Assembly: GCA_032158295.1 (NCBI GenBank)
Contig: CM063245.1
Location: 7,240,700-7,304,699, forward strand
Source: Pycnopodia helianthoides
Lineage: Eukaryota > Echinodermata > Asteroidea > Forcipulatida > Asteriidae
Reading direction: 5' to 3'
Length of the DNA: 64,000 nucleotides
Part shown: positions 1 through 12,741 of the stretch, piece after piece
Layout of the letters: the number at the start of each line of letters is the position of its first letter
Position numbering within the stretch: the stretch's first letter is position 1
Made by a program: the position numbers and the translations under genes
Notes under the pieces: model-generated
Told to the model about the DNA's origin: nothing
What the model saw: the letters and a program-made list of their open reading frames with translations, nothing else
The model's database searches: none

Positions 1-640
1 CCGCTCGTATCCGACCAGATCGCTGTCACAAGCCAATGGGCAATGGTGTCTCGGGACGCCGGCCGATGAGGCGGAATCGCGTTGACGAACAGTTGCGAAT
101 GCAATGCCCACAGCGCCTTTGTGCAATTAACATACCATTTGAGTACCCGAACCGGGCACCAAAGCTTGTCGCTCGGGATCGACGAGAACACCTTAATATC
201 CGGCACAAAAATGTCTGGGGGCCTTCGGGATCAGCCGGACCCCCCCCCCCCCCGGCTCCCACCGGATGTGACCCGCCACTGTTGTCGGGGCGTGCAGCTC
301 ACTGCGTCGCCGTGATGTTGCTACTGCCAGCAAAAAGGCCGTCTTAATGGACAGGTGTAATAGGGTCGCACTGCCCAAGGGTTCAAAGGGCGGTTTCGTT
401 AGGGCGGACAATACTCTGAAGAGGTCCCATGAAGGCACAAGTTTCCTGCATGGAGGGCGGGAAACAAACATACCCCTGACGAGTTGGTCGAGTGTTGGGT
501 TATTGGAAATGGACGTCCCATCCGGGAATCCATTGTGGATGGCCGCAATGGCCAAGCGATAATTCTTTATGGTGCCCGTGGCTAGGTTATCGTCAAATAG
601 ATACACCAAGAAATCGGCCACCTCCCCTACAGATGTATCG
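1..640 (-). pseudogene. DIRS tyrosine recombinase, N-terminal and central part (pseudogene)
   Basis: Minus-strand reading begins near 640 with a segment containing GTIKNYRLAIAAIHNGFPDG, then VRKLVPSWDL-like and HIRWEPG motifs. It parallels the recombinase of the complete DIRS element (GTVKNYRSAIGAIHEGFPDG, VRKLVPSWDL, HIRWEPG). In DIRS elements this enzyme joins the circular DNA intermediate to the target in place of an integrase. The reading frame breaks around the C14 run at 240-253 and continues in another frame to position 1. The catalytic Arg...His/Trp...Tyr portion would lie left of the window, so it cannot be judged. Certainly non-functional as seen. Confidence 0.75.
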
Positions 641-1559
641 GGAGGATGCAGAGATCTCCGTCGGCACCACTGATAAAAATGTCGTACTCGGTTTGCGTAG
701 ACCTGCCGGGTAGACTCCCGGCGGCTGCATGCCTCAATTGACGCAGCTCCCTTCGAAAGGCCTGCTGAGCGAAACGACTTCGTGATAATGCCCAGCAGGT
801 CAGGTGGAGATCGCGGGGGGGGCTGGGTGCTGGAAGCCCGAGCTTGGTTGGAATAGCAGGTCCTCTTGCTGCGGGAGGATCACCAGTCGATGGACAGCTC
901 CGCGTTCGGGGTTGAGTCGGAGGGAGTCTGGCAGGTACTCCCACATGGCTTGCCCTGTCGACCTTTGGCTTCGTGCCGGCAATCACAGTCGGAACCCGAC
1001 CTTTGCTGGCCTTAGCCTTTCGTTAAGAGGCCCCGCCAATCACGGCCGGACAAGAGGACCGGGCACCCAGTCCGACTCCGACCGCAGGGCCGCCAGCCCC
1101 CGTAGCTAACAGTGGCTGCAGACGCTACACGGGAGACTGGTTCGGCAACAACCCGTCGCCGGCGCAGCCTCCCAAGGGCTCGACCTGTCCCGGGGGGTGA
1201 CCCCCACCAGTTACGACAGGAAGAGCTCTCTCCAAACGTTTCATATTCCAACACTTATTAGTTCACTACCACACTTTAATAATTCCAACAATTGGACACA
1301 ATTTTATCTTTTAATGTCTTTAATCTCTTGCTAAAAGGGAAAAACTGACGAGCTACAATAAAACAGGTCTCACCCTGGTCCTGCCGCTAAGAGAAAAGGA
1401 GGAGTCACGAGGCTACTCGCCGCGGGGCACTATATGGGTAGGGTGATGGAGGGCGCTATATAATGTAAACTCTTAGCGAAATATCCTGCCGGTATGGGGA
1501 AATATGCAAATATGCAAATAGTGGTGTGCTCTACAGGTAATGTATGAGTGAAGTAGACT
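1..1559 (-). mobile_element. DIRS-order retrotransposon copy A, cut by the window edge and internally deleted
   Basis: Read on the minus strand, this holds part of a tyrosine recombinase (about 1-640), the tail of the reverse transcriptase/RNase H protein (about 640-960) and then a GC-rich leader (about 960-1559). Most of gag and RT are missing. The recombinase and RT tail are recognisable by direct comparison with the nearly complete element at 54957-61162. The outer end, CTCTACAGGTAA...GTGAAGTAGAC, matches the end of the fragment finishing at 16147 and resembles the GTGAACGAAGTAGAC end of the complete element. The copy is dead: it has frameshifts, one beside a run of 14 C at 240-253. The left end lies outside the window. 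Confidence 0.8.
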
Positions 1560-1611
1560 ATGTTTAACAATAATGTTGTGAACAGGGTGGGATGGACTGT
1601 AAACCATAGTA

Positions 1612-2638
1612 CAGTCGACTCCCGTTAATACGAGCTCGCATATTACGAGGTTCCGGTTAGTACAAGGTTTTTTGCCGGTCCCGAACTGCCCCATGCGTGT
1701 TTCAATGCATTTAAATAGGGATTATACCAGCACGGTAGTAGCGAGAACACAGTTACAACGTGGTAATTTTGTCGGCCCGTTACGAGCAAAACATTGTTTT
1801 CAACCCTTTTGTAAGGGAGAATAATAAAAACCCAACAAAGGAAATACCTTCAACAGCCTGAAAATCGTTATTTATGGCCTGAAAGACAATCGATAGAGGT
1901 GCTAAATGGACGCTATCACTAGCAATACTAATCCGAAACTGGAGTCACGAGTCAGCGAGCAGGTTGTTAAATCCAAACTCCGGACAATGGTGGGATTAGG
2001 AGTCTTGCATGGTTCAAACAACGGAGCAGATTCCATACTAAGTCAGCATTCATCAATTCATGTGAAATCTTCAGAAAAGATACTGATCCAATGAGTTTTA
2101 CAAGGCATGATGTGCATTTTCAGCAGGAAAAACCCACCGCAACTGAAAAGCTAAAAATATTTGCACGATCAATATTAAATGCAACAGCGAGATCTCCCTG
2201 GTATCCCGCATTAGCAATGAACCATCTAACATTACACTGGTGGTTACCAATGAAAATCAATTTTTTATTTGTTGCCTGCTGCGACCGAAGTTTTGCACCG
2301 GAACTTCGCTAAACAAGAACAGCAAGTTAAAATCTCAGACATTTTTTCAATCATGTAAAATGTAAATTGATTTTATAAATTGACTTTCCAACTAAAATAA
2401 CTCAATTAAAACATTTTTATTAGCCCAATTTTGTGTTTGTTTGTGCGGTACATGCACACACTATGCACACAGTTATCCATGTATTGCAGCAGCCTTGTCT
2501 GTGTACACATGCGGCCATTAATGTCATGCACTTTGTGCATAGTGCATTGATGATCACCGCGATCGGATATTACGAGCTTCGGATATAACGAGGAAAACGG
2601 GCTAGTCCAGCGGACCTCGTATTAACGGGAGTCGACTG
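1612..2638. mobile_element. Tc1/mariner-type element of pogo/Tigger style, non-autonomous
   Basis: Perfect terminal inverted repeats CAGTCGACTCCCGTTAATAC... (from 1612) and its complement ending at 2638 are flanked by TA on both sides (1610-1611 and 2639-2640), the TA target duplication of the Tc1/mariner group. Ends beginning CAGT are usual for pogo/Tigger. A subterminal repeat is also visible (tattacgag near 1640 and 2570). The interior has only short open frames (for example 1906-2094) with no DDE triad or CENP-B helix-turn-helix that I can recognise, so this 1.03-kb copy is probably a deletion derivative. Confidence 0.75.
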
Positions 2639-2640
2639 TA

Positions 2641-5600
2641 GTCCAAAAACTGAACCTTGAGGGGAACTGAGAAATCATGCACAACAGGATTTGATGATGA
2701 ATTGCCAGTTACGAACATATTGAGGTCTACTTTCTAAATATGACTAACACCATTTAAGGACATTACCCTGTATGCTAATGATATCATGCAGTCTCTTGAG
2801 CAAAATGGTGGAGGAAAAATAAGAAGAAAGAAAGAAGAAAAAAAGGCATTTGGGCTTTGAGCCGAGACCCCTAAAAACAACTTCATCAGCTACATGTACA
2901 TGTACACTGTTTTAGCAAAATATTTAGACTGAACATGTTTGTGCACCCAGTAGCAAATTGATTTTTAAGTGGCAACTGCTACATTTTGTATAGCATTTTA
3001 CTAGGCATACAAGGGAAATTGTCACTGCACCTCCAGGCACTATTGGCATAATTTATCTTCACATTACTGCTTAAATAGCCAATGGGATTGTGAAGATAAA
3101 TTAGGGGTGTCAGAACATAGGGGTGTAGGAACGGTGTGTAACCAATGAGATACTAAAAGCTTGACATACTGTACATTTCTGAATGTGTACTATTTGGTAC
3201 AGGTTCCAGTCAAAGCCAAGTAAAATAACTCTGAAGTAATTTGTTGAGGTTGTGAGGTTTATTTTCTCATGTATTTCTTGCTGTACTTGGCACTGTTTTA
3301 CTAACTTTTTTCCTTCATCAATTTATGCAGGGCAGTCAAAAGAGCCAACAGAAGTGGTACATCATCAACGTCTGGAACACTTCAAGGAATGGTCAAGATA
3401 ACTGTATGATTAACCTTCACTGTATAGTTTTATTTATCAGGATAATGTAGACTGTGTAATTATTGAAGTAGATGTCTAACTAACAAAGTTTTAATGGATT
3501 GTAACATGAAAGTTATAGAATGGAGAGTTATTTCATCGAATATGCATCATATTACCAAACTATTATGTATATAAAAACTAAATAACCTGTTAGTTGATTG
3601 ACATCTTCATCAGCCCAATGGTTGCTGTGATCTTTACAGATTCAATCTTTGCTGGGCTTGAAGTGTGACAATGAACCTACAGATGTATTTCTATCTGAAA
3701 TACCGCCAAAGTTGAGGAAATATAAAAAATTAATAGGTTTCAAGCTAAGACAAATTTGCTGATGTCGGACTCAAATCCATTACCTCTCAAACAAGTGCCC
3801 TACTAACTGAGCTTACCTGCCCTTGTGTTATTTCTCTGTATTTTGTGCAAGAATAGTTAATGGCCTGAAGTTTCAACCCGGCAGAGTCTTTCTTAAAGGC
3901 TATATATTATTTAACAAAACATGCCATTGTAATGAAAATAATAATAATGGGCTAAATTATATTAAAAACCAAAATTTAATAGCAGAAGTGCATAGTGTAT
4001 GAAAAATACACTCATATCTAAGGTTGTGCATCTGCATTAATTGAACTAAACGGTTAATTGGTACTTGTGACTACCGTTTAACTGTGCGACCGATTCAAAT
4101 CCAAAATGAGAATCGGAACTAACTGTAAGGTAACAGTGATCATTGGTGCTAGCTCTCTATTTTCGTTTGTATTTTGAGCTGAGGAGGAGTAGATGTCAAC
4201 ATACTTTCCAGGATTACAATTGGAAGACTTTGCCCAGTCTTGATACATGTAGTTACAACACCACATTGTGATGCCACATCCCTTGTGTGCTGGTATAGCA
4301 TTTTTTGTGAGTACAGAGCAAATTGTATAAAATATCGTATGGGATATAAAATAATGTGTTAAAAATTGGAAATAAAAGGCGATACACATTCCACACTAGG
4401 AATGTCAACCATTGTCCCTGGATACTGCCTGGGGCTAACATTTTAAAGAAAACAGAAAGTAACCTGATGCTTTTGTGTGGTAGTTTTCAGGCTCACCATG
4501 GTCACTCAAAAGTGTTGTTATCTGTTGTTACAAAAAAGCAAGGAAATCATAATCTACAGGCAAGCTGATTAAAAGGTCCCATTTTAAAAATTGTTGGCTA
4601 GTTTGATTATTTAGGAAATTTATGATTTAATTTGACTTTTGTTTTGATGGTTAAACGGTTACACGCCCCAACCCTATTTATATCACAGGCCATGCTTTAG
4701 CTCATTGACAAGTACATTGTCATGTAGCAAAAGCAGTTTTGCCAAACAATGTTATAAAGGTACCTTCGATTAACTCATACAGAGAAACCACACCAGAGCC
4801 TAATTTTATAAAGCAGCTTTAGCAAAAATGGTTTGGTCAACATTTTGGGTTAAGCAGTTCTTTGCAATTGTGCCCAAAGGCACAGCGGTTTGACCGACAT
4901 TGCCAATGCTGTACTGATAGTTTGATTTAGAAGGAATAAGCAAAATAGAAACAGACCGTGGAGCTTAGCTTTAAGGAATACTCATGACCCAATGGCCCTT
5001 GGTATTCTGTTTCTGATCATACATGCATCTGCTGTCTAGCTCCATGCTCTAATCTTAAGGAAACATTATTGTCTTATTTCTGTCATTAAAGCTTAAAACT
5101 AATGGTTGTTTGCAAAATAAAAATTTGCCTAAATAATTGCACTGTTTGCAATTTTGGGGGAAATAAACTAAATGTTTTGCCAATTTTTTGTTGGTTGTCA
5201 ATCTCTTCAGAATTTTATGCTAAATGTATGATTGGGCAAGTTTATTTAATCACAAAATTAATGAGAGCTTGAATATTGCAGTGTGTTTTTAAAAACAAGG
5301 GGTTATGGTCAACAGAACAGAATGAGTCCAAAATTGACACAAATGAGGATGCATTAGGCATGACCATGGTCAAGCAATGTTTATGTTGCAACAATTTACA
5401 CCCAATGTTCTTGTAGTTGTGCGCACACCTCGATGCGAGTGCAATTCAAGCATGACATAAAAACTAGCAGCATTAGTTGTGCATTGTCTGCGCACTACGT
5501 CATAGATGACATCATGTCACTTAAACTTTTTCACTTAATACAAATTATGATATGCTTACCTTGACAAAATGTTACATTGTGTGCAAACATAAAAACATTG

Positions 5601-7785
5601 TTTTGTATGTCCCATGTAACCAAATGCAGTTAACTGAACAGATGCAGTCTCTTCATTGGTAAACTTCATCTATAAATGAAATATCAAACAATGTGCCATT
5701 CTACAAGATGGCTGGTACAGATGTCCTTAGCAATGTTTGAAATAAACTTTGAAATGGTATAATTTGACACCTATGTCATCATTGTTCATTTCTCATCTAG
5801 TTGTTCAATAAGAAGTATGTATCTGTTAAGTTTAACCACTTCATGTCGGATGAGGTGTGTTTATCCTCTGATCTTTTTTGGACAGACTTACGGCGGACAT
5901 TTTGTAATGCCAAGAACAACTTCGGATTTTCCTAACTTTTTTGCCGACACCCAAACAGCTGACGTTTTTATCCACCCAGACTTTCTAATATGTAGCATGT
6001 ACAGGCAGGCAGCTACCAAGATATGCCTTGCTTCACCCAAGAGCAACAACGGGTTCTGGAAAACATGCCTTGTAAAATCCCCTATTGTTTAACACCTGAT
6101 TCCAGACCTTCGCCCTAATGTACAAATCTGGCATACAAGAACAGACAGGCTGCCACCTGTACGTTGTTCCATTCGTCTCAATGGGAGGTAAGTCTGAGTG
6201 TTCTGAGATTGCAGCATACCATGGCAGATTTTCGGCCAGGGCTCATGGCTAAGGCTCTTCAAATCACGATGAGTGCTTACTCAATTTTCTCATTCAACAT
6301 CAAATCCCAACCTTTGTTGTCTTTTTTTTAAGTCGGGGTTTTATTGTGGCACTGAGATTTTCAAAGGGAAATGATTACTAAAAAAACTCCTAATACCGAT
6401 AGCAGGATGCTTTTTAACAGGGTATTTAGCAAGTAGATGTTTGTGCTGCATCTTACAGTTCAATGAGTACTGTTTCTTGCCTTTCCCTGGACTGCAAGTG
6501 TCTTCACTGAGGGGGCCCTTGTGTAGTTGACATTACCTACTCACTTGGCTTCAAAATGGGTACAAGCTTCGAATTCCAGACTCAAACTAGCCTTGGGGTC
6601 TTTCTTCTGTTAAAAGTGTCCATGGTTTTATAATGTCACACATATACTTCTGCCTCTCTTAGGCAGAGGGCTGAGGGATCGTCAGCAAAGTCCACACATA
6701 AGGAATGATGTTGCTTTTACGGATTAATTGGATGTACATGTATGGTGCCCTTTCTGCATTGAATTATGGATCAGCTTGGGCTGGATTTACACCTTGCTGC
6801 CGACAGAGGAGTGGTCAGAATTGCATCAACCATAGCACTGTGGACACCGTTAAGTTACTATCTTCTTGTAATGAAGAGATCCAGCTAATGCCAGTGAGGA
6901 GACCTGGGACACTTTCTGGTGTGGTTTTGTGAGGAAGAATGTATATGTGTCTGTATTATTACAAAGGTTGTGATATGAACAGCAGCCTTTGTCCATTTGC
7001 ATGTTATTTCCCCTGTGCTGAAATGTCTGATTCAGTTTGGCAAAGAGTCACGATCAGATCCAACGCGAGTATGCTTCTGATGGCGGAGTCCTACTCCTGT
7101 TAGAACTGATCCTGGATCTCTCCAGAGGAAGTAAGGGTTGAGCATACAGATGCTCAGGATGTTCACTGGGCAGAGAGCTTAAAAGATGTGGAGAGATGCT
7201 TTCTATGCTTCTTGGTTAAAAACCTGATACTGGCCCTCAGTGGCTGCACCAGACCTTTTAATCTGGGGGGGGGGAGCTTAAACTTAAGGGGGGGGGGCAA
7301 AAATTAATCTTGAACGCAATTTTGTACTGCTGACTGAAGAAATAAGAGTTTGCGCTGTGTGAAATTACGTGTTGTGCGAACTGCGTGTACAATGGCTGCT
7401 TTTAAAGATTTAAATAGTTTATATTATAACACCGGGTCCTTCCTTTGATTCTATCTGTTGATTGGCCGAGAGTGTGTCACATGGTGTTGTGTATTTTTAC
7501 TCTTGTACATGTTCACCGACCAAACGAACTATTCAACGAACTATTCAACGATAGCCTAGCAACCGATGTACTAGTGCATGGATACCCGGTGTAATGAACA
7601 AAATATGTGCATTTGAAACACGGTTTAGAGAACCAACGTAACAGCAGTAGTCTGGTACCCTCTTATTTTGTCAAAACTCGGTATTTCAACGTAAGATTTT
7701 ACAGTTCTTGTTTGACCATTGATTGCCATGTACGTAAGTGTAAATTAATTTATACAGATAGAATCAAAGGTAGAGGTATGTGTTA
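2641..7785. other. AT-rich non-coding stretch without a recognised gene
   Basis: I see no convincing gene here. A short open stretch at about 3331-3407 follows a tract ending in CAG and precedes GTATGA, so it could be an exon, but I cannot recognise its product. The open frames at 4078-4568, 5817-6092 and 6705-6932 show no domain. G-runs (7266-7275, 7291-7298) are low complexity. Confidence 0.4.
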
Positions 7786-7790
7786 TAAAA

Positions 7791-7952
7791 CAAATATTGA
7801 CTGCTTTGTCTCATGGTGTAGTAAAACTAGTCACTCTCGGTGATCCCCGGAGTCGCCTATCTTCCCTCGGCTTCGCCTCGGGAAGATAGACTGCTCCGGG
7901 GATCACCTCGAGTGACTAGTTTTACTACGCCACTCGAAGCAGTCAATATTTG
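7791..7952. repeat. Long palindrome / foldback repeat
   Basis: The left arm starts caaatattgactgct and the right arm ends agcagtcaatatttg. Both arms share the block gtagtaaaactagtcactc and gtgatccccggag, and meet at CTATCTTCCC - tcggcttcgcctc - GGGAAGATAG. The whole 160-bp region can fold into one imperfect hairpin. The centre resembles the gaggccgaaggccgag centre of the palindrome near 24340, suggesting a related foldback family. Confidence 0.75.
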
Positions 7953-7974
7953 TATACTATCAACAGTTGCAGTG

Positions 7975-8036
7975 CTTCTCACCAAGTAAGTTTTTATAGT
8001 AATTCAATTTTTGAGTATTTACCAATCTATGACCCT
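7975..8036. repeat. Truncated copy of the repeat that ends the TTAA element at 16296-16708
   Basis: It shares aagtaagttttta...aatttttt...tgaccctacctttga with the right end of the 16296-16708 element (acaaagtaagttttaatgg...tgaccctacctttaag). Only the end is present; it directly follows the palindrome. Confidence 0.45.
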
Positions 8037-8039
8037 ACC

Positions 8040-9166
8040 TTTGAATGAAAGTGCAAAACAATCCAGAAAAAATATACACTTAATTTGATCACCTAATTTC
8101 ATGAATTATTGACAGTGTTTGTTGCAACAGCAAATGTCAATTAATTTACTCGTCCAAACTTAACAATGTTATTATAGTTTACATCCATGCTTTAATCAAG
8201 TGAAACGTTATGCTCTTTGCTGCGTAATATTCGTTCTTATTTGGTTGTATGGTCAAATGAAACTCATTTTACCAATAAGTTTAATGTTTCTACATAAGTG
8301 CTTTATCAGTTTGAATTGTTAGTTTTTAGTCTACCCCAAACCCTTGACTTGTGGAGATCAGGTGTGTAAAATCCGACAGTATGATTTTGTATAAAAAAAA
8401 ACTATTTCTCTCCAATTCAAAAGAAAAGTAAATCAATAACAGAAAATTACTACCTTTGTAAAGAAAATTGATGTTTACTAAAAAAAACTTAGAGGGATCT
8501 TGCCAAAGAAATAAAAATGTGTGCTTGTGAAAATACATCAGTCAAAAACCAGCAATGTTTCTTGTTTACATTTTCTAGAAATCATAATGCACTCATAGTG
8601 TGGTGTATTTTGCATGTAAAGACAATTCCAAAAACAAGGATTGACAAATCATAAACAAACAAGGAAAAGGCTCTAGTTTAGATAAACAAAATTTGAACAA
8701 AAATTGGGAACTGATATAAAAATAAGTTTTGATAAAGTATTATTTTATTGACTAAGATGAAGAAAAAAAGAAAAATGTCACTTCGTGTAATAGTTCAATA
8801 TTAAATGACATACATTTACTATGTATGTGTTTATTGATCTAAGCTTTTTCATAACTTTAAGGACATTTGCAGTAAAACCCTGGAAATACTTATGATGCAC
8901 TCATAAGAATAGAAGTGCCATTGTGTTACCAAGTATTCTCTCAACTCTATAACCCATTTCCATATGTTTATTCATGTTCCAAACTTACAGAGTTACAAAT
9001 CTGCAAAACATTTTAACTTGAAAAGACCTTTTAAACCAAAATATACACTTCATATAAAAATACATTCTGATTTATTTTTGAATGTGGGGAAATTTGAAGT
9101 AATAATAGTTTAAGCAGGTCCCCAAAATGAAATTGAAGAAAAGTAACTTTTTATTTGAACTTATAC
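8040..9166. other. AT-rich non-coding stretch
   Basis: Nothing recognised; the short minus-strand open frame at 8326-8538 is AT-driven with no domain. Confidence 0.4.
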
Positions 9167-9547
9167 TCAAAGGAACATTACAGAATTGGTTTTTGCTAAC
9201 AAAACAGTTGCTGGCAGTGTAAGCACTTTATGTACATAAACTGACAAACCTGTAGAAGTTTGAGATCGATTGGCTATCTGGGTCACGAGAAAATAGTGAA
9301 AAGCCGATTACACATTTGCATGAAATCATATAGATTAAAAAAATGAATAAAACTCCCACTGAGCGATAAACTCCAATCGGAATATTAGTTTATTCATTTC
9401 TCATCGAATATGGCATTTCAGACACAAATATTTCAAGGGATGTTTTCTACTATCATCATCATTAGACCGTGTAAGTTTTATGTAAATCTGTGATCAAACG
9501 TATATTTTACAAGTTTCTTTCTTACCAATTCTGTAATGTTCCTTTAA
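9167..9547 (-). mobile_element. TTAA MITE, family 1, copy 1 (inverted)
   Basis: The terminal inverted repeats are AGGAACATTACAGAATTGG and its complement, with TTAA on the right and TCAA (probably a decayed TTAA) on the left. The interior matches the copies at 20607-20999 and 33558-33948 in the opposite orientation, sharing gttgctggcagtgtaagcact and tttcatcaaatatggcattt-like blocks. There is no coding capacity. TTAA duplications are typical of piggyBac and Kolobok transposases, either of which could have moved it. Confidence 0.8.
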
Positions 9548-10814
9548 TAAAACATAAGGTGTATTTGGTGGCTTATAAAGGTATTTTCCAGTGAATTGTT
9601 TTCTGAAGATTTGTAACGAAGACATAAGTTTCGAACACAAAGAAAAAGTCAAAATTTGTCAAAAACAGTACTTTTCTTCAAACCACAGTATATCAACTTA
9701 ACAACCCACTTGCAATAAATGGAAGGTATATTGAGATAAGGCTGTGTATGCTCACAGAGTTATGTTCCAACCAAGACTAGCAGCTCTGATGTAAACATTT
9801 ATGATTCAGAACAGTAACTTATTCTATGATATACATTGTAATTAATTGGTAAAGGCCAAAATGAAAATATCTAGTTACACCACTGATTGCAAGGAATTAC
9901 AAACAGATTGTGCAAAATTTATTTTACAAAAACATCTGAAGGACATAAATAAACAGAGTAAGTAAATGTTTTGGGGGATAGTTTATGTCAGAGACTAGAC
10001 TTGACAACGGCTAGTGCATTGTTTTTTTTCCCATCCATTTTCATTTACATAGACATCAGTCACTTTGTAAAATGCGTGTGGAATTACCAACTACAATTGG
10101 CAAGGTTTTATTGTGTATAGCAATGTCTATGAGTATATTATATTTTGCCGTTTAAATATTAATATGTAGGACTCTGTTCAATTCAGACTTTATTTTGAGC
10201 AATTTCGTTTCTTGTTGTTGTTTGTTTTTATTGTAAAAACAAATTTTTCGGAAGATTTTGCATTTACAGAAAAATATGTAATGCATGTGAACATTTATGC
10301 AGGAATAAAAGAACAACTTTAAAGTAGGTAATTCATAGCGTTTTTGTTAATTTACCACCCCTCCCCCCAACCCCCCATTACTCCATTTGCCCAAGACCAA
10401 AAGTCAACTAGAAATGGAGAATATTGTTGTCAAAAAGACGAAGGGCAGAATTGTTCATGCAAATACAGTTTTAACTGTTTTAACTGTTTTCATGAACAAA
10501 TTTTAAAGTTAAAACAGATTTTTGTATTCTAAAATGAAGACAAAACAAACTAAATTGTACAGTTTATTGTACATAACAATGAGATGTAAAGATTTTTGAA
10601 ATTAAATTTTCACACTCAACGCCATTGTCATACACAAATAAAAAAAATTTTCAATAAGTTTTTGTTGTTGTCATTCTTATTATTTCTAAGCATTACCCAC
10701 TAAATTTGCATAATACCTTAGTTGTAGTGGTATCTACATGCAGAACTCGCCACCTTTATTCAAGTGTACTGAATCGGTGAACACATTCGTTCAGTACAAC
10801 TAAATTGATTTTAT
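9548..10814. other. AT-rich non-coding stretch
   Basis: No gene or repeat that I can support, apart from the duplicated gttttaactgttttaactgtttt around 10468-10490. Confidence 0.4.
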
Positions 10815-12520
10815 CATTACATCTCATGTATGTCAGACTCTTCCCCCCTGAAAACACACCACCTGCTATCAGATGTTGGCTCTGCTCGAGGGATGAACAG
10901 TGCTGTCCCTTGCTGTATGTGCCAGTGGATGAGGTCCCACGCTAGAGCACACATCTGGCCTGACTGAGTGCCCCCTGGTGATTGATGTAAGCCACCATCG
11001 TGGCGTTGTCGCATCTCACCAGGACCGCACGTCCCCTGACGTCTGCTTGGAAATGTTGCAGTACGTTGGAGACTGCTAACATTTCCAGGACGTTGATGTG
11101 GGACGATTGGTGTTCAGGACCCCACACACCCGCGATTTGTCGCGGGTGGAGGGTCGCACCCTAGCCGTGAAGCGACGCGTTGGTCGTGATTGTCACCGGC
11201 GGATGGGGCAGGCGGAAACGTAAAACACGACCCTGCGTGGTGTTCGCTTCGACTAGCCACCAGCGAAGGTGGGGGACTAGCCAGGGTGTGGTAGGCACCG
11301 GATGGTGGATTGGATGCCGAATGGGCTTGTAGAAGGAGAGAAGGTGAAGTTGGATGGATCTCATCCTCAACCTGCAGAAATCTACCAAATCCACCATGCT
11401 GGCCATAAGGCACAACAGCCTGAGCCAGGCCAGAGCCGGAGCCACTACCGCCGGGAGGAAGAGGGACACGCACTGTTGAAGGTTCAACAGGCGGTCCTCC
11501 TATGGGCGGGCCAATCCCTTGCGCAGGTCGAGGGACACACCGAGGAAGGTGGGAACCTGCGATGGGATAGGGTGGGACTTCACGGTATTGATAATAAATC
11601 CGAGGTCGGAGGTTAGGCGCCAAGTAATACCTCGCCTCCGCAGTGTCGCCCTGATCGTCTTTGCAATCCGGGTGAACACCCGCGGTGAGGTGGAAAGCCA
11701 AAACGGGAGCACCACAAATTCATACAGGGTACCGTTATACTGGAAATGTAGGAATTTGCGGTGCTCCGGCCTGATTGGGCTGGCAAATAAGCGTCCCTCT
11801 GGTCCAGACTTGCCCTTCCACGCGGGGGTTATTATTGAGCCCAATATGGTCCTTAGCATTTTCATTCTGAAACACTTCGGACAAATGAATTTGTTTCAGA
11901 TTCAGGATCGGGCGCCACACGCCAACCTCCTTCTTGGGTGTTAAGAAGAAGGTTGACATGAAACTCATCCGCGTCCCCGAGCGGGGGACGATACGTACCG
12001 CTTGCTTTAGGAGGAGGGTGTTGATCTCCCCCTCGAGGGAGCGGTGCCTTGCTATGTCAGATGGTATGGGTGTTGGCCGACTGAGCATATCCGACGAGGG
12101 GGTCCTCGTAAACTCGAGCGCATAACCGTGGCGGATTGTATCGAGGATCCACCGGGCGGAGGTAGTCTGACCCCAGGACCCCAGGAATTTCCGGAGGTGT
12201 CCTCCCACGGGTCCATCTGTGGGAGGTCGCCAGAAGACTAGCAAGTCACTTGCGCCACGCCCTGGTATATCGGGGGGCAGACGCTCGGAACCCGCGGCCC
12301 GGAAACGTGAGCCGGCCGAATTATCAGCGCGGCCACGAAAATCCGCCTTTGGTGGACGGCGCCGGGGAATGACGAAAGATAGCTTCTTGGCCTTACCCGC
12401 AACCTTTGCCGGGGCTTGAGGCTTTTTCAAATTGATTTTGTCCGTAGCTTTGAGGCATTTAGCCTCAGCCTCCATGGACTGTTGGAACTGGCCAGTGAAC
12501 AGATCCTTCCTTGTAAGCGG
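10815..12520 (-). pseudogene. DIRS copy B: gag end, reverse transcriptase and start of RNase H (pseudogene)
   Basis: The minus strand reads from about 12520. First comes the end of gag (KDLFTGQFQQSMEAEAK, parallel to KDLFNGKFQ in the complete element). The RT N-terminus follows (ILDTIRHGYALEFTRTP, then STFFLTPKKEVGVWRPILNL), with palm pieces in shifting frames (PFWLSTSPRVFTRI, SDLGFIINTVKSHPIPSQVP). RNase H pieces come last (SHINVLEMLAVSNVLQHF with its Glu, and VRCDNATMVAYINHQGA with its Asp). Frames break several times; the YLDD loop and the recombinase are absent and the copy stops abruptly near 10815. GC content is visibly higher than in the flanking AT-rich DNA. It is the same lineage as the element at 54957-61162. 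Confidence 0.85.
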
Positions 12521-12741
12521 GAGATCGTTGTTATGTTAAGCTGTGCGCCGTCCGTGTCTGCAAATTTCTGTATTTGTCTCATTTTGTTGACTGTCAAGCT
12601 AACTGACCTGGACTTCATCTGGTCTGTACATGAAAGGTGATTCGAGATGGACACGTTCTTGCATAATATTCTGTTGCAGTTTGGTGAGATTTCACATACA
12701 ATTTGCTGACTACACTCTGTGTTTTGAGATCGGACTGACTC

